NCBI GenBank assembly: GCA_934675205.1
Contig: CAKUPQ010000004.1
Location: 1-64,000, forward strand
Direction of reading: 5' to 3'
DNA: 64,000 nucleotides
Source of the DNA: an uncultured Flavobacteriaceae bacterium
GTDB lineage: Bacteria; Bacteroidota; Bacteroidia; Flavobacteriales; Flavobacteriaceae
Shown here: positions 48,112-57,436 of the stretch, piece after piece
Numbering within the stretch: position 1 is the stretch's first letter
Layout of the letters: each line of letters begins with the position of its first letter
Translations under genes and position numbers: made by a program
The notes under the pieces: generated by a model
Told to the model about the DNA's origin: nothing
Database searches by the model: none
What the model saw: the letters and a program-made list of their open reading frames with translations, nothing else

Positions 48112-50697
48112 TTATTGATTCCTAAAAACCAATTTATCTTCAAAACTATCCAACAATATAATACTGTCCGTAGTTATTTTTCCTGACAGAATTTCTTTAG
48201 AAAGCTCGTTTAAGACTTCTCTTTGCACCACTCTTTTCACAGGTCTTGCTCCAAATTCAGGGTCGTAACCTTTTTTAGCCAGATAGTCGATTGCTTCGGG
48301 AGTTGCCTCCAAAACAATATGTTGTTCTTCTAACATATTGGCTACATTTTTCAACTGATATTCAACGATTTGTCTGATGTTACTTTCCGTTAGTGGAGTG
48401 AACATAATGATTTCGTCAATACGATTCAAAAATTCAGGCCTTACGGTTTGTTTCAAAAGTCCGAGAACTTCAACTTTAGCTGATTCTGCTGCACTTTCAA
48501 AATTTCCTCCTGCATTCTCGAATTTCTCCTGAATAATGTGTGAGCCCATATTCGAGGTCATAATAATTATCGTATTTCTAAAATCTGCCAAACGACCTTT
48601 GTTGTCGGTTAATCTTCCTTCGTCCAAAACCTGTAACAATATATTAAAGGTGTCAGGGTGTGCTTTTTCGATTTCGTCCAAAAGCACAACCGAATACGGT
48701 TTTCTACGAACGGCTTCTGTAAGTTGTCCTCCCTCATCATATCCGACATATCCAGGAGGAGCTCCCACCAAACGACTTACACTGTGTCGTTCCTGATATT
48801 CGCTCATATCAATTCGGGTCATCGCATTTTCGTCATCAAACAGATATTCTGCCAAAGCTTTTGCCAGTTCGGTTTTTCCGACTCCCGTAGTTCCTAAAAA
48901 AAGGAACGAACCAATCGGTTTTTTCGGGTCTTGCAATCCTGCACGACTTCTTCTGACAGCATCAGAAATTGCAACAATCGCATCTTCTTGCCCGACTACT
49001 CTTTTATGGAGTTCGTCTTCCAAATTGAGTAATTTTTCTCTTTCGGATTGCAACATTTTGGTTACGGGAACTCCCGTCCATTTGGCTACAACCTCCGCAA
49101 TATCTTCGCTTGTTACTTCTTCTTTGATAAGCGAATTTTCGCCTTGTTGGGCTAATTGCTGTTGCAATTTGTCTAATTGTTCTTGTGCTTCTTTGATTTT
49201 TCCGTAACGGATTTCGGCTACTTTTCCGTAATCTCCCTCACGTTCTGCACGTTCTGCCTCAAGTTTGAAATTCTCAATTTCGAGTTTGGTTTGTTGAATA
49301 TTATCAACCAACGTTTTTTCGCTTTGCCATTTGGTGAAAATTTCGTTTCGTTCTTCTTTCAGATTAGCTAAATCCAATCCTAATGATTTCAGTTTGGTTT
49401 CGTCATTTTCACGTTTGATAGCCTCGATTTCGATTTCGATTTGCATTATTTTCCTGTCCAAAACGTCCAATTCTTCGGGTTTTGAGTTGATTTCCATTCG
49501 CAATTTTGAAGCGGCTTCGTCCATAAGGTCAATCGCCTTATCGGGAAGAAAACGATTCGTAATATATCGTTGCGAAAGCTCCACAGCCGAAATAATCGCT
49601 TCGTCTTTGATTCGCACTTGGTGATGCGTTTCGTATTTGTCCTTGATTCCACGAAGGATAGAAATGGCACTTTCGGTATCGGGTTCGTCCACCACAACCT
49701 TTTGGAAACGTCTTTCTAACGCCTTATCTTTTTCGAAATATTTTTGGTATTCGTCCAAAGTCGTCGCTCCGATAGCACGAAGTTCTCCACGAGCTAAAGC
49801 TGGTTTGAGAATGTTGGCTGCATCCATAGCACCCTCACCTCCTCCTGCACCAACCAAAGTATGGATTTCGTCAATAAACAGAACGATATCTCCTTCCGAT
49901 GAGGTTACCTCTTTGATAACGGATTTTAATCTTTCTTCAAATTCTCCTTTGTATTTTGCACCTGCAATAAGTGCTCCCATATCCAAAGAAAAAACGATTT
50001 TATCTTTCAGATTTTCAGGCACATCTCCCTGAATAATTCGGTGTGCCAAACCCTCTGCAATAGCTGTTTTACCAACTCCGGGTTCTCCGACCAACATCGG
50101 GTTGTTTTTCGTTCGTCTTGACAAAATCTGCAGCACTCTACGGATTTCTTCATCACGTCCGATAACGGGGTCTAATTTTCCGTCATAAGCCAACTGATTC
50201 AGATTTTTGGCATATTTGCTCAAAGCATTATACGTGTCTTCCTGACTTGCAGAAGTTACCCGTTCGCCTTTTCGGATTTCGGCAATAGCACTTTCGATTC
50301 CTTTTTCGGTTACTCCCTGGTCTTTCAGAATTTGAGAAACTTTGGATTTCGATTTGAAAATAGCCAAAATCAAATGCTCAATCGAAACGTATTCGTCATT
50401 CATTTTTTTGGCAATATTCATCGCTTCGGTAAGCATCGAGCTTGCCTCTCGGGACAACATCAGCTCTGAACCCGAAACTTTTGAAAAACTCTGAATCGTA
50501 CTGTCCAAAACCTGTGTAAACATCGAAACATTTACCCCTAATTTCTTTAAGATAAAAGGCGTAACATTCTCGTCTGTTTCCAAAATCCCTTTGAAAATAT
50601 GCTCATTTTCAATTTGAGGATTCTGAAAACTTTGGGCTATTTGCTGTGCTTTGCTAATAGCCTCCTGTGATTTGATTGTGAAATTATTTAGATTCAT
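48112..50697 (-). CDS. clpB: Disaggregating chaperone ClpB
   Basis: ClpB is the AAA+ disaggregase that works with DnaK. The 861-residue protein is full length: N-terminal double Clp-N repeat ([26 protein letters not shown]), first AAA module with Walker [14 protein letters not shown], a long coiled-coil middle domain, and second AAA module with Walker [38 protein letters not shown] is the ClpB pore loop. It shares its upstream region with ytxJ, where a repeated GACAAAAnGTC motif may be regulatory. Confidence 0.97.
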   Translation of the reverse strand: MNLNNFTIKSQEAISKAQQIAQSFQNPQIENEHIFKGILETDENVTPFILKKLGVNVSMFTQVLDSTIQSFSKVSGSELMLSREASSMLTEAMNIAKKMNDEYVSIEHLILAIFKSKSKVSQILKDQGVTEKGIESAIAEIRKGERVTSASQEDTYNALSKYAKNLNQLAYDGKLDPVIGRDEEIRRVLQILSRRTKNNPMLVGEPGVGKTAIAEGLAHRIIQGDVPENLKDKIVFSLDMGALIAGAKYKGEFEERLKSVIKEVTSSEGDIVLFIDEIHTLVGAGGGEGAMDAANILKPALARGELRAIGATTLDEYQKYFEKDKALERRFQKVVVDEPDTESAISILRGIKDKYETHHQVRIKDEAIISAVELSQRYITNRFLPDKAIDLMDEAASKLRMEINSKPEELDVLDRKIMQIEIEIEAIKRENDETKLKSLGLDLANLKEERNEIFTKWQSEKTLVDNIQQTKLEIENFKLEAERAEREGDYGKVAEIRYGKIKEAQEQLDKLQQQLAQQGENSLIKEEVTSEDIAEVVAKWTGVPVTKMLQSEREKLLNLEDELHKRVVGQEDAIVAISDAVRRSRAGLQDPKKPIGSFLFLGTTGVGKTELAKALAEYLFDDENAMTRIDMSEYQERHSVSRLVGAPPGYVGYDEGGQLTEAVRRKPYSVVLLDEIEKAHPDTFNILLQVLDEGRLTDNKGRLADFRNTIIIMTSNMGSHIIQEKFENAGGNFESAAESAKVEVLGLLKQTVRPEFLNRIDEIIMFTPLTESNIRQIVEYQLKNVANMLEEQHIVLEATPEAIDYLAKKGYDPEFGARPVKRVVQREVLNELSKEILSGKITTDSIILLDSFEDKLVFRNQ

Positions 50698-50705
50698 ATA
50701 TTATT

Positions 50706-50777
50706 TTGTTTAAGGTTTAAGGTTCAAAGTTTAAGGTTTTTTGAACTTTAGACCTTAAACTTTGAACTTTAAACAAA
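50706..50777. repeat. GTTTAAGGTTTAAGG inverted repeat upstream of clpB
   Basis: TTGTTTAAGGTTTAAGG... is followed by its near complement CCTTAAACTTTGAACTTTAA. The left part is identical to the tract near 31.35 kb over 27 nt. Confidence 0.75.
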
Positions 50778-50820
50778 TTCTCGTAACTTTAGACAAGATT
50801 TATTCCAAATAATTAAAGAC

Positions 50821-50872
50821 GACAAAACGTCCTAAACATCTTATTTTTAAAAGATTAAAATGACAAAATGTC
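50821..50872. promoter_or_regulatory. Paired GACAAAACGTC / GACAAAATGTC motifs
   Basis: Two 11-bp motifs that differ at one position begin 41 bp apart in the divergent clpB-ytxJ region. Each is a GAC-N5-GTC palindrome. This is a candidate operator for stress control of clpB. Confidence 0.4.
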
Positions 50873-50887
50873 TTAATTCATATATTT

Positions 50888-51274
50888 ATGAGCTTTTTTA
50901 AACGACTTTTTAGCAGTAGCGAACCGTCAAAAGAGATAGATTTTGATTGGATTCCGCTTAATGATTTACAGCAATTAGACGAAATCATTACACATTCTTA
51001 CGAAAAAACAGTAGTAATCTTCAAACACAGTACCCGTTGCAGTATCAGCCGTTTTGCCCTGAAAAGGTTTGAAAATGATTTTCATTATCCGATAGGACAA
51101 ATAGATACTTTTTATCTGGATTTGCTTTCTTTTCGGGATATTTCAAACGAAATTGCACGAAAATTTGAAGTCAAACACCAATCTCCTCAAATTTTAGTCA
51201 TCAAAAACGGAAAAGCAGTTTATTCGGCTTCGCACGAAAATATCAATGTAGGAATTTTAGAGCGATTCGTTTGA
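50888..51274 (+). CDS. ytxJ: Monothiol bacilliredoxin YtxJ
   Basis: A 128-residue thioredoxin-fold protein of the DUF2847 family. The single redox Cys lies in FKHSTRCSISRFALKRFE near residue 55, and HQSPQILVIKNGKAVYSASH supplies the cis-Pro strand. YtxJ is proposed to remove bacillithiol from proteins, so the organism probably makes bacillithiol. It lies divergent to clpB, 190 bp away. Confidence 0.9.
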   Translation: MSFFKRLFSSSEPSKEIDFDWIPLNDLQQLDEIITHSYEKTVVIFKHSTRCSISRFALKRFENDFHYPIGQIDTFYLDLLSFRDISNEIARKFEVKHQSPQILVIKNGKAVYSASHENINVGILERFV

Positions 51275-51293
51275 TGAAATTATCTGATTTTAC

Positions 51294-51301
51294 TACTTTT
51301 G
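51294..51301 (+). promoter_or_regulatory. Oxidoreductase promoter TACTTTTG
   Basis: TACTTTTG 17 bp before the ATG of the Gfo/Idh/MocA gene. Confidence 0.5.
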
Positions 51302-51318
51302 AAAAAAACTAAATTCTT

Positions 51319-52284
51319 ATGCTAAAAATAGGAGTTCTCGGAGCAGGACATCTCGGAAAAATACATTTACGACTTCTTAATCAATCTGAAAAATATGAAT
51401 TAGTTGGGTTTTATGACCCTAATTCAGAAAATGCACAAAAAGTTTCGGAGGAATTCGGGTACAGAAAATTTGATACCATCGAAGAACTTATCGAAAATGT
51501 AGATGTGGTAGATATTGTAACCCCGACTTTATCGCATTACGATTGTGCGGTAATGGCTATCAAAAAAGGAAAACATATTTTCTTGGAAAAACCGATTTCC
51601 AATACGGTTGAGGAGGCAGAACACATTATTCAACTTGCAAAAGAACACAACGTAAAAGGTCAGGTTGGCCATGTGGAACGATTCAATCCTGCTTTTAAAG
51701 CTGTAAAGGATAAAATCAATAATCCGATGTTTATCGAAACACATCGTTTGGCTGAATTTAACCCCAGAGGAACAGACGTTCCGGTAGTTTTGGATTTGAT
51801 GATTCACGATATTGATGCGATTCTGTCGGTTGTAAAATCGAAAGTGAAAGACGTTCACGCAAGTGGAGTTTCCGTCATTAGCGATTCTCCCGATATTGCC
51901 AATGCCCGAATCGAGTTTGAAAACGGTTGTGTGGCAAACGTAACTTCGAGTCGTATTTCGATGAAAAATATGCGAAAAGCCCGATTCTTCCAAAAAGATG
52001 CTTATATTTCGGTTGATTATTTGGATAAAATATGTGAAGTCGTAAAAATGAAAGATGCTCCCGCAATCCCCGGAGATTTTGATATGATTTTGCAAAATGC
52101 AGAGGGAGTGCGAAAACAGATTTATTTCGATAATCCTGATGTAGCCCCAAACAATGCGATTCTGGACGAATTAGAAACTTTTGCAGATGCTATCCATAAC
52201 GATACAACTCCGATTGTAACTTTAGAAGACGGAACCGAAGCACTACGTATCGCTTACAGAATAATTGATTGTTTTAAGAAGTAA
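51319..52284 (+). CDS. Gfo/Idh/MocA family oxidoreductase
   Basis: A 321-residue NAD(P)-dependent oxidoreductase. The Rossmann motif is IGVLGAGHLGKIHLRLL at the N-terminus. VDIVTPTLSHYDCAVMAIKKGKHIFLEKPIS carries the catalytic EKP. VGHVERFNPAFKAV and VVLDLMIHDIDAILSVV follow. The substrate is unknown, with sugars or UDP-sugars being typical. A nuclease gene starts 3 bp after its stop, which is unusual for this housekeeping neighbourhood. Confidence 0.9.
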   Translation: MLKIGVLGAGHLGKIHLRLLNQSEKYELVGFYDPNSENAQKVSEEFGYRKFDTIEELIENVDVVDIVTPTLSHYDCAVMAIKKGKHIFLEKPISNTVEEAEHIIQLAKEHNVKGQVGHVERFNPAFKAVKDKINNPMFIETHRLAEFNPRGTDVPVVLDLMIHDIDAILSVVKSKVKDVHASGVSVISDSPDIANARIEFENGCVANVTSSRISMKNMRKARFFQKDAYISVDYLDKICEVVKMKDAPAIPGDFDMILQNAEGVRKQIYFDNPDVAPNNAILDELETFADAIHNDTTPIVTLEDGTEALRIAYRIIDCFKK

Positions 52285-52287
52285 ATT

Positions 52288-53286
52288 ATGTTAGAAAACA
52301 ACTTTATTCACGAAATCAAAACCCTTATTGCAGGAGCAAAAGCGAATGCAGTTCGTGCAGTTGATTATCAACGAACATTGTTGTATTGGCATATTGGAGA
52401 ACGAATTTTTAACGAAGAACAACAAGGAAAAGACCGAGCCGATTACGGAAATTACCTTATAAAATATTTATCGGAACAGCTTCAACCTGAATTTGGAAGT
52501 GGTTTTTCGTATAGACAACTTGAGTTGATGAGACAGTTTTATAGAACATTTCCAATTGCGAATTCACTGCGTTCGCAATTGAGTTGGACTCATTATCGCA
52601 TCTTATTACGTATTGAAAACGAAGACAAAAGAGAGTATTATATAGCCGAAACAGTCAAAAATAATTGGTCTGTTCGTCAAATGGAAAGGCAAATTAACAG
52701 TCAGCTTTTTGAGAGATTATTGTTGAGCAACGACAAAGAAAGTGTGTTGGCTTTAGCACGAAACGAAAGACTCCCCGAAAGTCCGCACGAAATAATTAAA
52801 GACCCAATGATTTTGGAATTTTTAGGACTTCGTAGAGAAAGTGCTTATTACGAAAAAGATTTAGAACAAGCCATTATTACTCATTTACAAGATTTCCTTT
52901 TGGAATTAGGAAATGGTTTCTCGTTTGTGGCAAGACAGAAAAGAATTCATTTAGACGGAGATGATTTTTTTGTTGATTTAGTTTTCTACAACCGTCTTTT
53001 ACAGTGTTTTGTTATTTTTGAAATTAAAACTCACAAACTTACTCACGAAGATTTAGGTCAATTACAAATGTATGTCAATTATTTTGACAGGGTTGAAAAA
53101 GTTGATTTTGAAAAACCCACAATCGGAATTTTACTTTGTGCAGATAAAAATAATGCGGTGGTGAAGTTTTCGTTACCAGAAAATAATAAAACAATTTTAG
53201 CTAGTCAGTATAATCTGATCTTACCAACAGAAGAACAGCTATTGAATGAAATTAAAAAAGAAATAGAAATTTTTAAAAATAAATAA
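52288..53286 (+). CDS. YhcG/DUF1016 family PD-(D/E)xK nuclease
   Basis: A 332-residue protein with the DUF1016 N-terminal region (FIHEIKTLIAGAKANAVRAV, YWHIGERIFNEEQ, GSGFSYRQLELMRQFYR, LSWTHYRILLRIE). The C-terminal PD-(D/E)xK nuclease has FVDLVFYNRLLQCFVIFEIK as the Asp and Glu-x-Lys and GQLQMYVNYFDR after it. Family members often accompany restriction or mobile systems, but none is next to it. It is wedged between two metabolic genes with gaps of 3 and 11 bp. A palindrome AATTGCGAA...TTCGCAATT lies in its codons near residue 90. Confidence 0.9.
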   Translation: MLENNFIHEIKTLIAGAKANAVRAVDYQRTLLYWHIGERIFNEEQQGKDRADYGNYLIKYLSEQLQPEFGSGFSYRQLELMRQFYRTFPIANSLRSQLSWTHYRILLRIENEDKREYYIAETVKNNWSVRQMERQINSQLFERLLLSNDKESVLALARNERLPESPHEIIKDPMILEFLGLRRESAYYEKDLEQAIITHLQDFLLELGNGFSFVARQKRIHLDGDDFFVDLVFYNRLLQCFVIFEIKTHKLTHEDLGQLQMYVNYFDRVEKVDFEKPTIGILLCADKNNAVVKFSLPENNKTILASQYNLILPTEEQLLNEIKKEIEIFKNK

Positions 53287-53297
53287 CTCATACAAAA

Positions 53298-54185
53298 ATG
53301 AAAAACATAGCAGTAATTGGAGCTGGAACAATGGGTAACGGAATTGCCCACACTTTTGCTCAATCAGGATTTACCGTAAAACTAATTGACATTTCAGAGG
53401 CTTCTCTGGAAAGAGGAATGAAAACCATTGCTACCAACCTTGACAGAATGGTAGCTAAAGGAACAATTACCGAAGATGACAAACACAAAACCATCTCTAA
53501 CATCATCACCTATACCGATATGAAAGACGGAGTGGTTGGCGTAGATTTAGTGGTTGAAGCTGCAACTGAGAATGTAGATTTAAAACTCAAAATCTTTGAA
53601 CAATTAGAAGAACTAACGGACAGCAACGTGATTCTGGCAACCAATACTTCTTCGATTTCGATTACTCAAATTGCGGCTGTTACTAAAAGAGCAGATAAAG
53701 TAATTGGGATGCACTTTATGAATCCGGTGCCGATTATGAAATTGGTGGAAATCATCAAAGGATATTCGACTTCAAAAGAAACTTTCGATACGATTTATAA
53801 TTTGAGTAAAACCCTTGGAAAAACTCCAACCGAAGTAAACGATTATCCTGGATTCGTGGCAAACAGAATTTTAATGCCAATGATTAACGAAGCGATTGAA
53901 ACGCTTTATAACGGAGTTGCAGGTGTGGAAGAAATTGATACGGTTATGAAGCTGGGAATGGCTCACCCAATGGGACCACTTCAGTTAGCTGACTTTATTG
54001 GATTAGATGTTTGTCTTTCGATTCTGAATGTAATGTATGACGGATTCAAAAACCCGAAATATGCTCCGAATCCGTTATTGGTAAATATGGTAATGGCAGG
54101 GAAATTAGGAGTGAAGTCAGGCGAAGGATTTTATGATTATTCAGAAAGCAAAAAAGCAGAGAAAGTTGCGAAACAGTTTAAATAA
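53298..54185 (+). CDS. 3-hydroxybutyryl-CoA / 3-hydroxyacyl-CoA dehydrogenase
   Basis: A 295-residue NAD-dependent dehydrogenase: IAVIGAGTMGNGIAHTFAQSG is the dinucleotide-binding motif. VDLVVEAATENVDLKLKIFEQL, ILATNTSSISITQIA and VIGMHFMNPVPIMKLVEII (catalytic His) follow. The C-terminal domain has GMAHPMGPLQLADFIGLDVCL. It acts in fatty-acid oxidation or butanoate metabolism. The length fits the short HbdA-type enzyme rather than the FadB fusion. Confidence 0.94.
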   Translation: MKNIAVIGAGTMGNGIAHTFAQSGFTVKLIDISEASLERGMKTIATNLDRMVAKGTITEDDKHKTISNIITYTDMKDGVVGVDLVVEAATENVDLKLKIFEQLEELTDSNVILATNTSSISITQIAAVTKRADKVIGMHFMNPVPIMKLVEIIKGYSTSKETFDTIYNLSKTLGKTPTEVNDYPGFVANRILMPMINEAIETLYNGVAGVEEIDTVMKLGMAHPMGPLQLADFIGLDVCLSILNVMYDGFKNPKYAPNPLLVNMVMAGKLGVKSGEGFYDYSESKKAEKVAKQFK

Positions 54186-54194
54186 TTGTTGTCA

Positions 54195-54237
54195 GTTGTC
54201 GGTTATCGGTTTAAACTGACAACAGATAACCGACAAC
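54195..54237. repeat. GTTGTCGGTTATC palindrome
   Basis: Perfect 13-bp arms GTTGTCGGTTATC and GATAACCGACAAC with a 17-nt spacer, ending 9 bp before the next ATG. A related CAGTTGTCAGTTTTAG tract lies near 5.85 kb. Confidence 0.8.
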
Positions 54238-54246
54238 CGACAAAAA

Positions 54247-54960
54247 ATGAACAAAGGTAAATTATATATGATTCCCGTAATGTTGGGAGAAGAGAGTAAT
54301 CCGAAAGATGTGCTTCCTGAATCGGTTGCCAAAACTATCGAAATGATAGATTATTACATCGTAGAAAACGAAAAAACAGCCCGACGATTCATCAAAAAAA
54401 TTTACCCCGAAAAAAAACAGCCTGAACTTAAAATCAGCTTACTGAACAAACACACCGATATTTCGGAATATTCCGAAATGCTGAAACCTTGCCTCAACGG
54501 AATTAACGTAGGTTTAATGAGCGAGGCAGGTTGCCCGGGAATTGCAGATCCGGGAGCTGTGATTGCTAAAATTGCTCACGAAAAAGGAATTCAGGTAGTT
54601 CCGATGGTCGGACCTTCTTCGATTTTGATGGGAATGATGGCCTCGGGATTCAACGGACAAAGTTTTGCTTTTAACGGTTATCTTCCGATTGATAAAGGAG
54701 AAAAAAAGAACGTTTTAAAACATTTCGAGAAGTTATCTTTTGACAAAAACCAATCTCAAATCTTTATCGAAACCCCTTACCGAAATAATAAGCTATTGGA
54801 AGATTTGCTTCAAATCCTGCAAAACGACACCTATTTATGTATTGCGACTGATATTACGCTAGCAACGGAATACATCAAAACCAAACGTATTTCGGAATGG
54901 AAAAAAACAAAGGTCGATTTGCACAACCGTCCTTGTATTTTTATCATTCACAGGCTTTAA
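54247..54960 (+). CDS. RsmI-like SAM-dependent methyltransferase
   Basis: A 237-residue tetrapyrrole-methylase-fold protein. Landmarks are KLYMIPVMLGEES, YIVENEKTARRFIKKI, GLMSEAGCPGIADPGAVIAKIAHEKGIQVVPMVGPSSILMGMMASGFNGQSFAFNGYLP and FIETPYRNNKLLEDLL. These resemble RsmI, which methylates C1402 of 16S rRNA at the 2'-O, but this shorter Bacteroidota paralog has a divergent N-terminus. The exact RNA target is therefore uncertain. Confidence 0.85.
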   Translation: MNKGKLYMIPVMLGEESNPKDVLPESVAKTIEMIDYYIVENEKTARRFIKKIYPEKKQPELKISLLNKHTDISEYSEMLKPCLNGINVGLMSEAGCPGIADPGAVIAKIAHEKGIQVVPMVGPSSILMGMMASGFNGQSFAFNGYLPIDKGEKKNVLKHFEKLSFDKNQSQIFIETPYRNNKLLEDLLQILQNDTYLCIATDITLATEYIKTKRISEWKKTKVDLHNRPCIFIIHRL

Positions 54961-55013
54961 TCCGCTTTGTTACTTTTGTTATTGAAATTACTTTTTGATA
55001 TTGATATTTTCCT

Positions 55014-55021
55014 TATTTTTG
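55014..55021 (+). promoter_or_regulatory. pdhB promoter TATTTTTG
   Basis: TATTTTTG with TTG at 54995-54997, 16 bp upstream, close to the -33 spacing. A second possible TACTTTTG element lies at 54970-54977. Confidence 0.5.
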
Positions 55022-55052
55022 CAGTTGGTATTTAAAAAAAGAATATTTACTT

Positions 55053-56033
55053 ATGAGAACGATTCAATTCAGAGAGGCTATTTGTGAGGCAATGAGTGAA
55101 GAAATGCGTAGAGATGAGAGCATTTATTTAATGGGAGAAGAAGTAGCTGAATATAATGGAGCTTATAAAGCATCAAAAGGAATGCTTGATGAGTTTGGAC
55201 CTAAAAGAGTAATTGATACTCCGATTGCAGAGCTTGGTTTTGCGGGAATTGCCGTAGGCTCGGCCATGAACGGAAACCGTCCGATTGTAGAGTATATGAC
55301 CTTTAACTTTTCGCTTGTCGGGATTGACCAAATTATCAACAATGCTGCAAAAATGCGTCAGATGTCGGGAAGTCAATTTAATATTCCGATTGTATTCAGA
55401 GGACCAACTGCTTCTGCAGGACAATTAGCAGCAACACACTCTCAAGCTTTCGAAAATTGGTTTGCCAACACTCCTGGACTTAAAGTTATCGTACCTTCAA
55501 ATCCGTATGATGCAAAAGGACTTTTAAAATCGGCAATTCGTGACAACGACCCTGTAATTTTTATGGAGTCTGAACAAATGTATGGAGACAAAGGAGAAGT
55601 TCCTGAAGAAGAATACACTATTCCGATTGGAGTGGCTGATATTAAAAGAGAAGGAACAGATGTAACGATTGTTTCTTTCGGAAAAATAATCAAAGAGGCT
55701 TACAAAGCAGCAGACGAATTGGAAAAAGAAGGAATTTCGTGCGAAATTATCGACTTGAGAACTATTCGCCCGATGGATCACAATACAATTCTAGAATCGG
55801 TTAAGAAAACCAATCGTTTGGTAATCCTTGAAGAAGCTTGGCCTTTCGGAAGTGTTTCGTCTGAAATTACATATATCGTTCAAGAAAGAGCTTTCGATTA
55901 TCTCGATGCACCAATTCAAAGAATCACAACAGCTGATACACCTGCACCTTATTCTCCTGTTCTGCTTAAAGAATGGTTGCCAAATGCAGATGATGTAATC
56001 AAAGCAGTTAAGAAAGTAGCTTACGTGAAGTAA
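55053..56033 (+). CDS. pdhB: Pyruvate dehydrogenase E1 component, beta subunit
   Basis: E1-beta pairs with E1-alpha to decarboxylate pyruvate using thiamine diphosphate. The 326-residue protein has TIQFREAICEAMSEEMRRD, YLMGEEVAEYNGAYKASKGM (catalytic Glu), RVIDTPIAELGFAGIAVGSAMNGNRPIVEYMTFNF and a transketolase C-terminal domain (ISCEIIDLRTIRPMD). Neither the alpha subunit nor the E2 gene adjoins it; in flavobacteria pdhB often stands alone. A strong promoter precedes it. Confidence 0.95.
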   Translation: MRTIQFREAICEAMSEEMRRDESIYLMGEEVAEYNGAYKASKGMLDEFGPKRVIDTPIAELGFAGIAVGSAMNGNRPIVEYMTFNFSLVGIDQIINNAAKMRQMSGSQFNIPIVFRGPTASAGQLAATHSQAFENWFANTPGLKVIVPSNPYDAKGLLKSAIRDNDPVIFMESEQMYGDKGEVPEEEYTIPIGVADIKREGTDVTIVSFGKIIKEAYKAADELEKEGISCEIIDLRTIRPMDHNTILESVKKTNRLVILEEAWPFGSVSSEITYIVQERAFDYLDAPIQRITTADTPAPYSPVLLKEWLPNADDVIKAVKKVAYVK

Positions 56034-56060
56034 ATCTAAAAAATCAAAAGAATCCAAAAA

Positions 56061-56483
56061 ATGAAAAAAATAAAATTTACTTTACTATCTGTTTTTGCGG
56101 TTATGTTTTTGTTTTCGTGTTCGTCTGATGACGATAAAGGAATTGATACAGGTAAATTATTAGGTAAATGGTATATTTATTCTATAACAGAAAATGGAAT
56201 AGAAGACCTTTACGAAAATGATTGTGATGATAGTAGGGATTACTTAAATTTTAAAAGTAATAGTTTCGTGGATAATATAATATATGAATATGATGAAACT
56301 TATTTTATATGTATTCCATACAATGACCCTGCCTCTTATACTATTTCGGGAAAACGAATATTCATTATTTACGAAGGCGAAACAGGAGAAGAAGAACTTA
56401 TTTGGGATATTACAACTTTAAATGATAATTCGCTTATTGTTAAAGAATTAGACGGAACAATAGTTAAACTCACAAGAAACTAA
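56061..56483 (+). CDS. Lipocalin-like lipoprotein
   Basis: A 140-residue lipoprotein: MKKIKFTLLSVFAVMFLFSC with the Cys followed by SSDDDKG, an acidic stretch that resembles the surface export signal of Bacteroidota lipoproteins. The mature domain GKLLGKWYIYSITENG... with VKLTRN at the end follows the lipocalin-like pattern of a first strand LxGxWxL. The ligand is unknown. It is 27 bp after pdhB, so read-through is possible, and a strong hairpin ends the unit. Confidence 0.75.
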   Translation: MKKIKFTLLSVFAVMFLFSCSSDDDKGIDTGKLLGKWYIYSITENGIEDLYENDCDDSRDYLNFKSNSFVDNIIYEYDETYFICIPYNDPASYTISGKRIFIIYEGETGEEELIWDITTLNDNSLIVKELDGTIVKLTRN

Positions 56484-56507
56484 TTATTTTCCGAATTTCG
56501 ATTTATA

Positions 56508-56535
56508 GGACACATAATTATGTGTCCTTTTTTTA
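56508..56535 (+). terminator. Terminator after the lipocalin-like gene
   Basis: Perfect 22-nt palindrome AGGACACATAA/TTATGTGTCCT followed by seven Ts, 2 bp before the next promoter motif. Confidence 0.85.
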
Positions 56536-56537
56536 TG

Positions 56538-56545
56538 TACCTTTG
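56538..56545 (+). promoter_or_regulatory. Pseudouridine synthase promoter TACCTTTG
   Basis: TACCTTTG 20 bp before the ATG. Confidence 0.5.
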
Positions 56546-56565
56546 CAAAATCTGATACAAAAACA

Positions 56566-57402
56566 ATGAAAAAACCAAATAAACCGTCTTTCGGAAAGCC
56601 GAAATCTACATCGGAAAATAAATTCGGAAAAAATCCGAAATCTAAATTCGTTAAGAAAGATGATACTTTCAAAAAAACGGCTAAACCAAAAACGGATTCG
56701 GACGAAATCCGTTTGAACAAATACATTGCCAATTCGGGAATTTGTTCTCGTAGAGAAGCTGATGTTTACATTACTTCGGGCAATGTAAAAGTAAACGGAG
56801 AAGTAATATTGGAATTGGGTTATAAAGTAAAAATAACCGATAAAGTTGTATTTGATGGAGCTTTGTTAAGTCCAGAAAAGAAAGAATACGTGTTACTGAA
56901 CAAACCGAAAAACTTTTCGACTTCTGCCAATGCGACTCAAAATAATGTAGCCAATCTGATTAACGGAGCAAGTAAACATAACTTACTTCCGATTGGAAGA
57001 ATGGACAGTACCACAACAGGGCTTTTGTTGTTTACCAATGATAATGATTTGATTACGAAATTCACTCAAGAAAGCCAAAGATCATCAAAAATATATCAAG
57101 TTTCGTTAGATAAAAACCTAAAATTTGAAGATTTGGAAAAAATCCAAAAGGGAATTACCATTGACGAAAGAAAGGTTTTTGTAGAAGAAATCAGCTATAT
57201 CGAAAATCAACCCAAAACTGAAATCGGACTAAAAGTTAGAACTTCAAACGTGAAAATCGTTCGGATAATTTTTGAAAAATTAGGATATAACGTACTGAAA
57301 GTTGATAGAGTAACTTTCGCAGGACTTACCAAAAAAAATCTCCCAAGAGGAATTTGGAGATACCTTACAGAACAAGAAATTATCAATCTGAAAAATCTAT
57401 AA
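56566..57402 (+). CDS. RluB/RsuA-type rRNA pseudouridine synthase
   Basis: A 278-residue RNA-modifying enzyme. A ~45-residue Lys/Pro/Ser-rich N-terminal tail precedes an S4 domain (IRLNKYIANSGICSRREADVYI) at ~45-90 and the catalytic domain (LLPIGRMDSTTTGLLLFTND, the catalytic Asp in RMDSTTTG). The C-terminal NLPRGIWRYLTEQE is typical of the RluB/RluE/RsuA class. Which uridine is converted cannot be told. A convergent terminator separates it from the M13 peptidase gene. Confidence 0.92.
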   Translation: MKKPNKPSFGKPKSTSENKFGKNPKSKFVKKDDTFKKTAKPKTDSDEIRLNKYIANSGICSRREADVYITSGNVKVNGEVILELGYKVKITDKVVFDGALLSPEKKEYVLLNKPKNFSTSANATQNNVANLINGASKHNLLPIGRMDSTTTGLLLFTNDNDLITKFTQESQRSSKIYQVSLDKNLKFEDLEKIQKGITIDERKVFVEEISYIENQPKTEIGLKVRTSNVKIVRIIFEKLGYNVLKVDRVTFAGLTKKNLPRGIWRYLTEQEIINLKNL

Positions 57403-57435
57403 AAAAAGAGCCTTGCAATGCAAGGCTCTTTTTTT
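57401..57435. terminator. Bidirectional terminator
   Basis: AAAAAAAGAGCCTTG, loop CAATG, CAAGGCTCTTTTTTT, between the pseudouridine synthase and the convergent M13 peptidase gene. Confidence 0.88.
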
Positions 57436-57436
57436 A

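Noticed and set aside
52288..53286. Prophage or integrative element around the YhcG nuclease
   Set aside because: Flanking genes are ordinary metabolic genes, with no integrase, attachment-site repeat or phage gene.
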